The translations under genes and the position numbers were made by a program. From assembly GCF_000711235.1 (NCBI RefSeq), contig NZ_JOMI01000002.1, positions 62,001 to 126,000 of the forward strand: a stretch of DNA of 64,000 nt. Reading direction: 5' to 3'. This document shows, one piece after another, positions 44,927 to 53,320 of this stretch; the first letter of the stretch is position 1, and every line of letters starts with the position of its first letter. This DNA is from Prevotella sp. 10(H). GTDB taxonomy: Bacteria; Bacteroidota; Bacteroidia; Bacteroidales; Dysgonomonadaceae. The notes under the pieces were generated by a model that ran no database searches, was not told the DNA's origin, and worked only from the letters and a program-made list of their open reading frames with translations.

Positions 44927-46084
44927 ATGAATAACAAACCTTTAACACTGGCCATATTATCCATATCGATGATAACCGTAATGGCCAGCGCGGCAGTATC
45001 TCCTGCATTAGCGAATATAAGCAATGCTTTTCCGGGGGCGAGCATCAACCTTATCAAGACTGTTTTAACCTTACCTTCCCTTTTTATTATTCCGTTCAGT
45101 ATAATTTCGGGACATCTCGTTCACAAGTTTGGCAATAAACGGGTATTGATTACGGGTATACTCATTTATCTTTTTGGCGGAGTAGCACCTGTATTTGCCG
45201 ATTCTATCGCCGAACTTCTTATATTTCGTGCTATTCTAGGATGTGGCTGCGGGCTTATCATGCCGGTATCGCAGGCGCTGATAGCCATAAATTACGAGGG
45301 GACGCTGCGGACAAAGATTACGGGCTACTCGGGTGCCGCGTCTTATCTTATGGGTGTGATCGCGTCGTTTGTAGTGGCTCCTGTATCATCGATAGACTGG
45401 CATTACAGTTTCTATATTTATCTGATAGCAATTGTTGTTCTTGTGCTGAATATAATATCGTTGCCTGCGGACAAGCCGGAAAGAAATGATGAAGTAAAAC
45501 ACAGCAAAAAATTCCCAGGTGTAGTATGGTGGATTATTGCGGGTATGTTTCTGGTGAATGTAGCCTTCTATGCTGTTCCTGCAAATGTCGCCTTATTTAT
45601 GAAAGAGCAGCATATCGGTGTGGCACAATCGGCCGGAACGGTAATATCGGCTTTTATGATTTCCGGATTTATTGCAGGAGTTATATTGTCTTATATCCAA
45701 CGTTTTTTGAAACGTTATACTGTCGTATTCGGGGTAGGGGTGATGGCTTTAGGGTATGTAATTCTGTCCTTGTCATATAATCTTTTCTTTGTAATTGCGG
45801 GAGCGGCATTTGTCGGTTTCAGTTTTGGTGTACTGTTCCCGTCCTTTATCATACTGATTACAGGTAAATGTTCTACAAATAGTTGTGTATTGGCCTTATC
45901 ATTCAGTAGTTGTGCTCAATTTCTAGGTCAATTCGCATCACCTTATATTCTGCAACTGATAAAAACGGTCTTCGGACTGAAATCGTTAAGGAGCGATTTC
46001 ATTATCCTTGCTGTATGTCTTACAACCGCGACTGTAGCATATGCCGGAATAAAACAGGTAATGAAATATAAGCTTACTCACTGA
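44927..46084 (+). CDS. MFS family exporter
   Basis: This 385-aa protein has about twelve hydrophobic segments and lacks a signal peptide. The loop motif between helices 2 and 3 reads GHLVHKFGNKRVL (GxLaDrxGrkxxl type), and helix 4 has RAILGCGCGLIMPVSQAL. The pattern is that of 12-TM drug or metabolite exporters. The substrate is unknown. It is not in an obvious operon. Confidence 0.88.
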   Translation: MNNKPLTLAILSISMITVMASAAVSPALANISNAFPGASINLIKTVLTLPSLFIIPFSIISGHLVHKFGNKRVLITGILIYLFGGVAPVFADSIAELLIFRAILGCGCGLIMPVSQALIAINYEGTLRTKITGYSGAASYLMGVIASFVVAPVSSIDWHYSFYIYLIAIVVLVLNIISLPADKPERNDEVKHSKKFPGVVWWIIAGMFLVNVAFYAVPANVALFMKEQHIGVAQSAGTVISAFMISGFIAGVILSYIQRFLKRYTVVFGVGVMALGYVILSLSYNLFFVIAGAAFVGFSFGVLFPSFIILITGKCSTNSCVLALSFSSCAQFLGQFASPYILQLIKTVFGLKSLRSDFIILAVCLTTATVAYAGIKQVMKYKLTH

Positions 46085-46098
46085 CGCTATTCAAATGA

Positions 46099-46129
46099 TT
46101 TGCAGATTTCGATATTAGTCATATCTTTG
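46099..46129 (+). promoter_or_regulatory. promoter with long leader before methyltransferase gene
   Basis: TTTG at 46099-46102, a 19-bp spacer and TATCTTTG at 46122-46129 form a perfect -33/-7 pair. It is 233 bp before the next annotated start, so the transcript has a long leader. Confidence 0.8.
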
Positions 46130-46362
46130 CATCAACATTAAAACAATTTATGTTTATTAGACCTAAGAATATATTGGTGCTGTAAATAGCCCGTAAATCG
46201 TAAAAAATTCCTCTTACTTTTACCGGCTATCCCTTCGTTTTATCCTGAATAATTCTTTTTCGGGATATATTCTATTGTATTTATTAAATAACATTCAGGT
46301 TGTCTTACACCGGGGTTTACTATATTCCATGTCATGACATCTTGTATTAAAAATGAACAATC

Positions 46363-47136
46363 ATGAACGAAGAAAAAAAACTAGTTGAGGGTTTCGACTA
46401 CCAAATGATAATCGATTTTTATAAAATGGTAAGCCGTCAGGGGCCGGGCAGTGCCGAGGTTACAAAAAAAGCACTGGGATTTATCCCTGATTTATCGGAT
46501 TCATCGAAGATTGCCGACATTGGTTGCGGTACGGGTGGACAGACAATGACCCTTGCCCGTAATACCGGAGGACATATTACAGCTGTCGATCTCGGCAAAG
46601 GGTTTATTGATCTGCTAAAAGAAAATGCAGAGAAAGAAGGCTTGGGTAACAGAATTACTACCCTTATCGAATCAATGGATAACCTGCCTTTTTCGGAAAA
46701 TGGATTTGATCTGATATGGAGTGAAGGCGCTATATATATCATGGGATATGAAAATGGTTTACGCGAATGGAGGAGATTCCTTAAGCAGGGAGGCTATATT
46801 GCAGTATCGGAAGTCTCATGGATAACCAAAGAACGTCCGCAGGAAATAGAAGAATTCTGGAACCGTAATTATGCGGATATCAATACTGTTTCCAACAAAA
46901 TCGAGGTAATGCAAAATGCAGGTTATCTACCTGTCGCTCATTTTATCCAACCGGAGAATTGCTGGCTGGAACACTTTTATGACCTTATGGACGATATAGT
47001 GGAGCCGTTTTTACAGAAATATGATTACAATCAGGAAGCGAAGGATTTTGTAGAAAGCCAGATGAGAGAAATCGCTCTGTATAAAAAATATAAGGATTAC
47101 TACAGTTATGTATTTTATATCGGACAGAAAATATGA
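46363..47136 (+). CDS. class I SAM-dependent methyltransferase
   Basis: This 257-aa protein has motif I IADIGCGTGGQTMTLA and the acidic strand AVDLGKGFID. Motif IV is FDLIWSEGAIYIMGYENGLREW, followed by LKQGGYIAVSEVSW. It resembles the UbiE/COQ5-like Methyltransf_11 proteins common in Bacteroides. The substrate is unknown. It is transcribed with a long leader, and the GNAT gene follows after a hairpin. Confidence 0.88.
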   Translation: MNEEKKLVEGFDYQMIIDFYKMVSRQGPGSAEVTKKALGFIPDLSDSSKIADIGCGTGGQTMTLARNTGGHITAVDLGKGFIDLLKENAEKEGLGNRITTLIESMDNLPFSENGFDLIWSEGAIYIMGYENGLREWRRFLKQGGYIAVSEVSWITKERPQEIEEFWNRNYADINTVSNKIEVMQNAGYLPVAHFIQPENCWLEHFYDLMDDIVEPFLQKYDYNQEAKDFVESQMREIALYKKYKDYYSYVFYIGQKI

Positions 47137-47166
47137 AACCGATAGTTTTAGAAACTCAAAATTTGC

Positions 47167-47195
47167 GAATAGTTCCACATTGAGTGGAACTATTC
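47167..47195 (+). other. perfect 12-bp stem-loop between methyltransferase and GNAT genes
   Basis: GAATAGTTCCAC pairs with GTGGAACTATTC around an ATTGA loop. No T run follows on either strand, so it is not a standard terminator. Confidence 0.5.
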
Positions 47196-47231
47196 AATCT
47201 TCTGTTGCAGATAAGACGGGAAGAGACTAAA

Positions 47232-47777
47232 ATGAAAATATTAGATAATACATACATGGGGATAATTAAAATAAGACAAATAACAGATAAAGACCGTTTT
47301 GAAGTATATAATCTGATAAAAACCGCTTTTGAAACAGCGGATGTAAAAGGCGGCGACGAACAGGACTATGCCGAAGAATTGCGCGAAGGGAAGAATTATA
47401 TTCCGCAACTGGACCTCGTTGCCGAAAAGGATGGTAAAATTGTAGGTCAGGTCATGTTTACAGAAACCTATATATCAGGACTAGATGGAAAAATGACAAA
47501 GGCTCTTTTGCTATCTCCGATTTCCGTCCTTTTGGAATATCGTTGTCAGGGAATAGGGGCGGCACTTATTCATGAGGGATTTAGATTAGCCGGTGAAATC
47601 GGATATAAGTCTGTATTCCTGTGTGGTGATCCTGCTTATTACCAACGTTTTGGCTTTAAGCGTACAACAGCATACGGAATAAGGCATGCATTGGGTTATC
47701 CTGAAGAAAATGTGATGTGCAGGGAGTTGGAAGAAGGAGTGTTAAATGGTATAAGAGGAACAGTAGATATATGTTGA
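47232..47777 (+). CDS. GNAT family N-acetyltransferase (YhbS type)
   Basis: This 181-aa GNAT protein has the acetyl-CoA motif A strand-turn-helix ISVLLEYRCQGIGAALIHEGFRLAGEIGYKSVFLCGDPAYYQRFGF, which is typical of YhbS-like acetyltransferases. The substrate is unknown. The start is uncertain: ATG 47232 is taken, but ATG 47256 (MGIIKIRQI) gives a domain-exact start and ATG 47184 is unlikely. Confidence 0.83.
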   Translation: MKILDNTYMGIIKIRQITDKDRFEVYNLIKTAFETADVKGGDEQDYAEELREGKNYIPQLDLVAEKDGKIVGQVMFTETYISGLDGKMTKALLLSPISVLLEYRCQGIGAALIHEGFRLAGEIGYKSVFLCGDPAYYQRFGFKRTTAYGIRHALGYPEENVMCRELEEGVLNGIRGTVDIC

Positions 47778-47827
47778 AAATGAAAAAAATTAGAATGAAT
47801 TTTAGAAAATAATCCTTAATAATTGAG

Positions 47828-47835
47828 TATTTTTG
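47828..47835 (+). promoter_or_regulatory. -7 element of second EamA gene
   Basis: TATTTTTG matches TAnnTTTG 19 bp before the start. Confidence 0.4.
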
Positions 47836-47854
47836 TGTTCATATTTCCAACACT

Positions 47855-48760
47855 ATGATCACTTCCAAAAGATACTGGTTTCATATTATTGCCATTCTTA
47901 CGGTAATAGTATGGGGAACGACTTTCGTTTCTACAAAAGTGCTGATCGAATACGGTCTGTCGCCGGTAGAGATATTTCTTTACCGTTTCTCTTTGGCATA
48001 TGTGGGTATCTGGTTTTTCTGTACGCGAAAACTCTTTGCCGATAGTGTGAAGGATGAGTTTTTATGCCTTTTGGCCGGATTGTGCGGAGGGGCGTTCTAC
48101 TTTGTTTTCGAAAATACGGCTCTGGGTATAACGTTGGCGTCGAATGTTTCGCTGATTGTATGCACATCGCCGTTATTCACGGCCTTGCTTAGTTTTCTCA
48201 TTTACCGGAAAGAGAAAATGAAATCTACTCTTATTTTCGGTTCTCTCATTGCTCTTGTGGGGATGGCTCTTGTTGTCTTTAACGGAAGCTTTATTCTGCA
48301 AATAAATCCATTAGGTGATTTTCTTACTGTACTTGCCGCATTGTCGTGGGCGTTCTACGGAATTATACTAAAGCAACTGAATGGTAAATATTCTACATCA
48401 TTTATTACGCGCAAAGTATTCTTTTACGGTATCGTCACGATGTTGCCGTTTCTTGCGATGGATTCGGCGACATTCACACCCTCGCTATTGACTGATCCTT
48501 TAATTTTGTCCAATTTACTATTTCTCGGATTGATTGCATCATTACTTTGCTTCGTCTCTTGGAACATGGCAGTAAAAGAGTTGGGTGTAGTGCAAACTTC
48601 AAATTATATTTATTTCGTGCCGTTAGTCACTTTGCTCACTTCTTCTATTGTTATCGATGAGCATATTACGCCTGTCGCCCTGCTTGGATCTGTGTTTATA
48701 TTGTCTGGAGTGTATGTTGCTGAAAGAGGATTTAAGTTCAGATTGAAAAAAGCACAATAA
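47855..48760 (+). CDS. EamA family (DMT) transporter
   Basis: This is a 301-aa membrane protein with ten predicted helices in two EamA repeats (VIVWGTTFVSTKVLIEYGLSPVEI in the first, LAALSWAFYGIILKQL opening the second). It is probably an exporter of metabolites. It is not closely similar to the EamA protein at 9488. The methyltransferase-like gene follows after 6 bp, so the two form an operon. Confidence 0.9.
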   Translation: MITSKRYWFHIIAILTVIVWGTTFVSTKVLIEYGLSPVEIFLYRFSLAYVGIWFFCTRKLFADSVKDEFLCLLAGLCGGAFYFVFENTALGITLASNVSLIVCTSPLFTALLSFLIYRKEKMKSTLIFGSLIALVGMALVVFNGSFILQINPLGDFLTVLAALSWAFYGIILKQLNGKYSTSFITRKVFFYGIVTMLPFLAMDSATFTPSLLTDPLILSNLLFLGLIASLLCFVSWNMAVKELGVVQTSNYIYFVPLVTLLTSSIVIDEHITPVALLGSVFILSGVYVAERGFKFRLKKAQ

Positions 48761-48766
48761 TCTATT

Positions 48767-49648
48767 ATGGATAAATATAAAGAAATAATCGATAATCAGA
48801 TAGGGCAGAACATGGGCACTAATCTTTTCCATGAGGACGGCTTTTCGCTTGAGTTTTCTAAAGAGTATTTGCAGGAGATAGAAGGCATAAAATATTTAGA
48901 TAATTCATCTTTGGATTTATTGACAAACTATGCTGTTTCTAGATGCCTGGAAGAGTTTTATAGGATTAATCAATATTATAATTTTGATGATCGGGCAAAA
49001 GAAGAATTGAAAGAAATCTATGATAATCTCTTTATACGAATAAAAGAAAAATCCGTTCCTTATGAAGAAATATTCCGGCTACATTCTTCCAATCTGAAAC
49101 GCTGGCTGGAAAAATCGAATACATTTGCCAAAGAAATATATAAAACAGAAGCTGAAATATTGGAACCTGTAGCATGTGCCGAGTACAGTGCCGATATGCA
49201 ATTGGATATTCTGCAACTGGATATTTCAGTCCTTCATACTCCCGTTTTGGATATTGGTTGCGGAAAGGCTGCCAATCTGGTAAAGTATTTACGTGAAAAT
49301 TGTATCGAGGCTTTCGGTATCGACCGTTTCCCGAATGATTCACCTTATATAGAAAATGCGAATTGGCTGGATTATGACTACGTAGTAAATAAATGGGGTG
49401 CTATTATAAGTAATCTCGGCTTTTCGAATCATTTCCGTCATCATCACCTGCGCGAAGACGGCAACTATATCGGCTATGCAAAAAAGTATATGCAAATTCT
49501 CTACTCGCTGAAAATCGACGGTTCTTTCCATTATGCGCCCAACCTGCCTTTTATTGAACAGTATCTGGATATTAATACTTATCGTATTGAGAAGAAAGAT
49601 ATCGGATGCAACGGATTATGCTCGGTAAAAGTCACACGCCTGATCTGA
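48767..49648 (+). CDS. methyltransferase-like protein with helical N-terminal region
   Basis: This 293-aa protein has a helical N-terminal part (about 1-155) without a recognised domain. A C-terminal Rossmann-like part follows with SAM motif I VLDIGCGKAANLVKYL (about 162-177), IEAFGIDRFP and AIISNLGFSNHFRHHHLREDGNY. The late strand LKIDGSFHYAPNLPFIEQYL fits a methyltransferase-like core. It is co-transcribed with the EamA transporter. The substrate is unknown. Confidence 0.75.
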   Translation: MDKYKEIIDNQIGQNMGTNLFHEDGFSLEFSKEYLQEIEGIKYLDNSSLDLLTNYAVSRCLEEFYRINQYYNFDDRAKEELKEIYDNLFIRIKEKSVPYEEIFRLHSSNLKRWLEKSNTFAKEIYKTEAEILEPVACAEYSADMQLDILQLDISVLHTPVLDIGCGKAANLVKYLRENCIEAFGIDRFPNDSPYIENANWLDYDYVVNKWGAIISNLGFSNHFRHHHLREDGNYIGYAKKYMQILYSLKIDGSFHYAPNLPFIEQYLDINTYRIEKKDIGCNGLCSVKVTRLI

Positions 49649-49742
49649 AAGAAAATATTTCGCAACCTTCCTGTAATTTTATTCCGAATTTTGTTATTAT
49701 CTTTACTATAACTTAATAAAATTGAATAAAAAACTTAACGAT

Positions 49743-49862
49743 ATGACGAAAAAAGTAATAGCCGTGACTCTGGTAGCTGCCGTAACAAGTGTTGCTGTAT
49801 ATGCTTACGTTCAGAATAAGAAAAAGAAAAGACGCAGAAACTTGCCGCTAAATTTTATTTAA
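49743..49862 (+). CDS. small single-TM protein, 39 aa
   Basis: The frame begins MTKKVIAVTLVAAVTSVAVY and continues with a basic stretch NKKKKRRRN before ending LPLNFI. One transmembrane helix (about 5-24) with a strongly positive C-terminal side predicts a membrane anchor. Its stop codon shares the palindrome TTAA with the stop of the convergent 487-aa gene. It is too small for a family call. Confidence 0.6.
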   Translation: MTKKVIAVTLVAAVTSVAVYAYVQNKKKKRRRNLPLNFI

Positions 49863-51322
49863 TTGAGTTCGCTCACGTCTGCAATCCCATCCCGATTGAA
49901 TAACACGCGGTATTTCCTGTAATATTCATCTTCATCTGAGGTACATTGTACAATAAAGTATAGTGAGTATACTTTATTGCCCTCGATACTCACATATCCG
50001 TTTTCTTCATCCGACATATATAGCGGTATAAACGGATTGTCCATCTTTTGTGTATAGTTCATCAGGCTGAAGCGTGTAATATCGTTTATGCCCGACAAGC
50101 GGTATTCCTTATATTTCTCCAAATCTTCACCCGACAGACTTACCCATTTTCGGTATAATACCACCTTTTCATCGTAGAATTGGTTTTCTGCTTCTACCAG
50201 TGGCGAACGAGCCCGTATGTTTTTTACCTCTTCCGGAATCTTACTTTCTTCAATAAAGTCGAACGCTTCTTTTACCCAGCCTATTTCCTGTTTACGGATA
50301 CTGAGTTTATATTTCAGGTCGAAGTATTTTTTTCCTAATTTGGATGAGAAATAATAGCGCATCACTTCCTTTATCCTGTCTTTAAACATGTAGCTGAACA
50401 CAAGTATCAGAAACAGGTCGGTTGTGAAATTGCCGAATCTCTGTGTAGCAAAGAAAGATATTACCGTAGCAAATATCATGGCTACGCCGGCGGCTATACT
50501 GTAGTAAAACTGTTCAGCCAGTGCCCCGTCTTTTTTCTTTAACGTTTGTAAGAAAAGGTCGCTTTCAACGAATTTTTTCAGAACATTACGTTGTGTGATA
50601 ACGAGGCTATTATGTTTTTCATCGTTCTTTTTTATGAGTCTGAATCCCCGTTTCTTGCGGTGATGGATTTCGTCGTTTACAAGTTTATACAGACTTGGCT
50701 TTACTGTATCGAATACAGGCTTGTATTCCAACAAGCGCATTATCTGGAATGTGTATTGTTCTATGATATTCCCAAGGAAGTCATCCCCGAAAAGATAGTA
50801 ATCACGTTGCTGATTTGTTATATCCGGCTTATTCAGCTCATCCCACATTTCGCGGTATCGCAGCGATATTTCCCGTACACTTCGTATATATTCCTCGACA
50901 AGGGAAATCGCTTTTTCTTCGCTATTCGTGTTTTTTACAATCAGTGCATGTCTACGCAAAGCGCTTTTTAGTATACACAGGAACATCTTTACCTGATACA
51001 CAAAGCTTTCGGCCTTTACTTCATCCGTCGGGTCAACAGCCAGATTATCCAGCGCTTTTTGCAGACGGGGGAGAGGTCCTCTGCCGGTCTTTAGTATTTC
51101 TTCGAGAGAATAAACAGGAGTGATGAGGCGGATGTTTGTTTTTACATCGCGGTAAAAATCGGTTTTCTTATAAGTAGAGCGATTGATATCTAGGCTGTTG
51201 GGTATAAAAATCCATGTGTTGATTTTAAAATCATTCACTTCCCTTGTTTCCTTGCTGGTAATGAAGCCTATTTTAAATTCAAGGGCAAATTTGTCATGTA
51301 TTTTTACTTCCGTATCAATCAT
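49859..51322 (-). CDS. unknown two-TM protein paired with CYTH protein
   Basis: This 487-aa protein was not recognised. The first roughly 270 residues are soluble and helix-rich (LVEEYIRSVREISLRYREMWDEL). Two close transmembrane helices (about 273-292 and 300-314) follow, and then a soluble C-terminal region with NYTQKMDNPFIPLYMSDEENG. It begins 3 bp after the stop of the CYTH gene, so the two are translationally linked. Pairing with a triphosphate-binding CYTH protein suggests a function in nucleotide or polyphosphate handling at the membrane; this is inference. Confidence 0.7.
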   Translation of the reverse strand: MIDTEVKIHDKFALEFKIGFITSKETREVNDFKINTWIFIPNSLDINRSTYKKTDFYRDVKTNIRLITPVYSLEEILKTGRGPLPRLQKALDNLAVDPTDEVKAESFVYQVKMFLCILKSALRRHALIVKNTNSEEKAISLVEEYIRSVREISLRYREMWDELNKPDITNQQRDYYLFGDDFLGNIIEQYTFQIMRLLEYKPVFDTVKPSLYKLVNDEIHHRKKRGFRLIKKNDEKHNSLVITQRNVLKKFVESDLFLQTLKKKDGALAEQFYYSIAAGVAMIFATVISFFATQRFGNFTTDLFLILVFSYMFKDRIKEVMRYYFSSKLGKKYFDLKYKLSIRKQEIGWVKEAFDFIEESKIPEEVKNIRARSPLVEAENQFYDEKVVLYRKWVSLSGEDLEKYKEYRLSGINDITRFSLMNYTQKMDNPFIPLYMSDEENGYVSIEGNKVYSLYFIVQCTSDEDEYYRKYRVLFNRDGIADVSELN

Positions 51323-51325
51323 CGG

Positions 51326-51796
51326 TTATTTCCAATTCTTATAAGGATATTTGACTAATGACGAATTATAATAGCGTTTATCTCCTGTCACTTCTTGCCC
51401 GAGCCATTCCGGCTTATCGAAATACTCTTCTTTATCGCCCAGTTCTATTTCGGCGACTATCAATCCTTCGTTCTCACCGGAGAATTCATCAACCTCGAAT
51501 GTCCGTTTGCCGTTTTTTATATAGTGACGTACTTTATCGATGATTCCCGGCTCGCAGATCTTTATCAGTTCATTGGCTTCTTCCACAGGTATTTCTTTTT
51601 CCCATTCATAGCGGGAAATTCCTGCATCGTCGCCTATGCCTTTCACTGTAATATATGCTTTATCTCCTTTTATGCGGATACGCACCGTGCGTTCAGGTAC
51701 CGAAGACAGAAAGCCTTGCACGATATGCTCCTGCGAATCGGCATATTGCTTAAAATCGCCTTTAACCAAAAATTTCCGTTCTATCTCCTGTGCCAT
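51326..51796 (-). CDS. CYTH domain protein (triphosphate tunnel enzyme)
   Basis: This 156-aa single CYTH domain protein has the ExExK signature at E4-I-E6-R-K8. TVRIRIKGDKAYITVKG and YEWEKEIP follow, then FEVDEFSGENEGLIVAEIEL with the acidic metal-binding strands and a C-terminal helix region DKRYYNSSLVKYPYKNW. Bacterial members are mostly inorganic triphosphatases, some adenylyl cyclases. The start at 51796 puts the motif at the very N-terminus as in the family. It is first in an operon with the 487-aa membrane protein. Confidence 0.9.
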   Translation of the reverse strand: MAQEIERKFLVKGDFKQYADSQEHIVQGFLSSVPERTVRIRIKGDKAYITVKGIGDDAGISRYEWEKEIPVEEANELIKICEPGIIDKVRHYIKNGKRTFEVDEFSGENEGLIVAEIELGDKEEYFDKPEWLGQEVTGDKRYYNSSLVKYPYKNWK

Positions 51797-51811
51797 ACTA
51801 TTATAAATGTC

Positions 51812-51856
51812 ATATGCCAACGGGCAGAGTACCTGTCCTCCATCCCGTTGGCATAT
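51812..51856 (-). other. perfect 13-bp stem-loop between DUF4831 and CYTH genes
   Basis: 51812-51824 pairs with 51844-51856 around a 19-nt loop. It follows the DUF4831 stop on the minus strand. No clear T run follows, so it may be a processing site or weak terminator. Confidence 0.5.
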
Positions 51857-51873
51857 AATTGTATCTTGTTATT

Positions 51874-52953
51874 TTATTGAATAATCTGCTTAATCGCGCC
51901 CATATCAGGATAGAAAATCACTTTGATAGGTTGCTTGTTATTGTCGAACATTTTAGGTACAAGTACATCCTGCACACCGTATTGCACGATGTCGCATTCT
52001 TTCTGTACATAGTTTTGTCCGTTATAAGATATCTGCAGGCTGGCCTTATTCGGGATATTGTAAATTATTCCGGCCGAGAATTTCTTCTCCATTTCCTTTT
52101 CTTCTTTCGGAGTCAGAATCAAAGCCTCCCGCGGGTCTTTATTCTTAAGAGTTAACGTAACAGGCGCTCCTGAAAGGTCTCCCGCATCTACAATACCCAG
52201 TTTGGATGAAAAACGAAAAATAATTTTATTATTAATATCTTTTTCATCCGGAATAATTGTAAACTCTCTGGAATCTGTTTCTACACTTTCTGTTCCGGTA
52301 AACATGGCAGTCAGTGCTTTTTCCTGATCGTCCAGTTGTTGCATTACAAGTTTGTAAGCATTTCCGTCGGGTGGCATATTGTCAGCTTCACCTGTGAGAA
52401 TATTATTGCGGCTTTCGCGCAGGCGGTATATTTGCTTGGCTATCAGTTCGGCTTGTTTTGCTGTAGAGCCCGCCCGTAATATCTCTTCCGATAGGAAGTT
52501 ACGCGGATTAAGCAACTCTACTTTCGCTTCTTTTGCTCCGAGAGGAACTTCTTCTTTTGTGAAAGTATAGTCATCGTTAATGGCACAGATAAGCCCGTCT
52601 TTTGTCAGCGTAACAAAAGGCGCTGTTGTATTCGACCTGAATTCTACCAGATAAGATTTATCCTTGTCGACGATTCCTTTGGTGGTTGCATCTATTTTGT
52701 CTACCGTGTAAGTTGTCGTATTTTCGGTAATAGGGTTCGATATGCTCAGATAGCGTTCGGCATACTGGAAAAATTCTCCGGCCTTGCGGGTTTTCTTTGT
52801 ATATTCTACTGTAACGATCAATGATGTTTTTGGCAATGAATAGGCAACACCGTAATCATTCCCTTTTACAGCGCTCATTTTTACCGTGTTTTGTGCTGAG
52901 GCGCAATTAATCCCGATAAAGAGGGATACCAACAAACTTATTTTATATTTCAT
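51874..52953 (-). CDS. DUF4831 family secreted protein
   Basis: This 359-aa protein has a signal peptide ending near CASAQ. The segments GVAYSLPKTSLIVTVEYTKKTRKAGEFFQYAERYLSI and LYNAPN-like strand patterns mark the Bacteroidales DUF4831 family. The mid-region has RLRESRNNILTGEADNMPPDG. The function is unknown. The start at 52953 begins the signal peptide; an in-frame ATG ten codons upstream overlaps the -7 element (TAGCTTTG, minus strand, 52983-52990). Confidence 0.85.
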   Translation of the reverse strand: MKYKISLLVSLFIGINCASAQNTVKMSAVKGNDYGVAYSLPKTSLIVTVEYTKKTRKAGEFFQYAERYLSISNPITENTTTYTVDKIDATTKGIVDKDKSYLVEFRSNTTAPFVTLTKDGLICAINDDYTFTKEEVPLGAKEAKVELLNPRNFLSEEILRAGSTAKQAELIAKQIYRLRESRNNILTGEADNMPPDGNAYKLVMQQLDDQEKALTAMFTGTESVETDSREFTIIPDEKDINNKIIFRFSSKLGIVDAGDLSGAPVTLTLKNKDPREALILTPKEEKEMEKKFSAGIIYNIPNKASLQISYNGQNYVQKECDIVQYGVQDVLVPKMFDNNKQPIKVIFYPDMGAIKQIIQ

Positions 52954-53320
52954 AAGTCCTTCATTTAAAAATGTTAGAGTCACAAAGCTAATTATTTTTT
53001 GTGAAATACTGATAACGGAAACAGGTGCTTTGATATTCCTTAGTTTAAAAAGCTTATTAATAAAGAAATTACTAAGTTGAAAACATTCTATTTTTATTCA
53101 TTTTGCCTGAATGTGAGACGAAGCAAAAATCAATTCTCTTGTTGTGCGTCAGCTTCCCGCGCATTAGTTGTGCAGCCGTTATCCGAACGGCGAAGTTGCC
53201 GTGAAATCAAATTTTGCCGATAGGCAAGTTTATTTTATTTAGGCAACAAGACGATTTCGGATAGGCGAACAACGAAGCGCTAGCCTTTTGGTTCGTTTTG
53301 GGCAATGCCAAAATGAACAT
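52954..53320. other. structured intergenic region, no gene
   Basis: This 367-bp region holds no credible reading frame. The left end has the DUF4831 promoter. The right two thirds are less AT-rich and carry several short perfect hairpins: GCCGTT/AACGGC near 53170, TTGCC-GATA-GGCAA near 53215, and TTTTGG/CCAAAA near 53300. It may be a decayed repeat or a small RNA. Confidence 0.55.
52983..52990 (-). promoter_or_regulatory. -7 element of DUF4831 gene
   Basis: The minus strand reads TAGCTTTG, 30 bp before the start at 52953. Confidence 0.4.
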
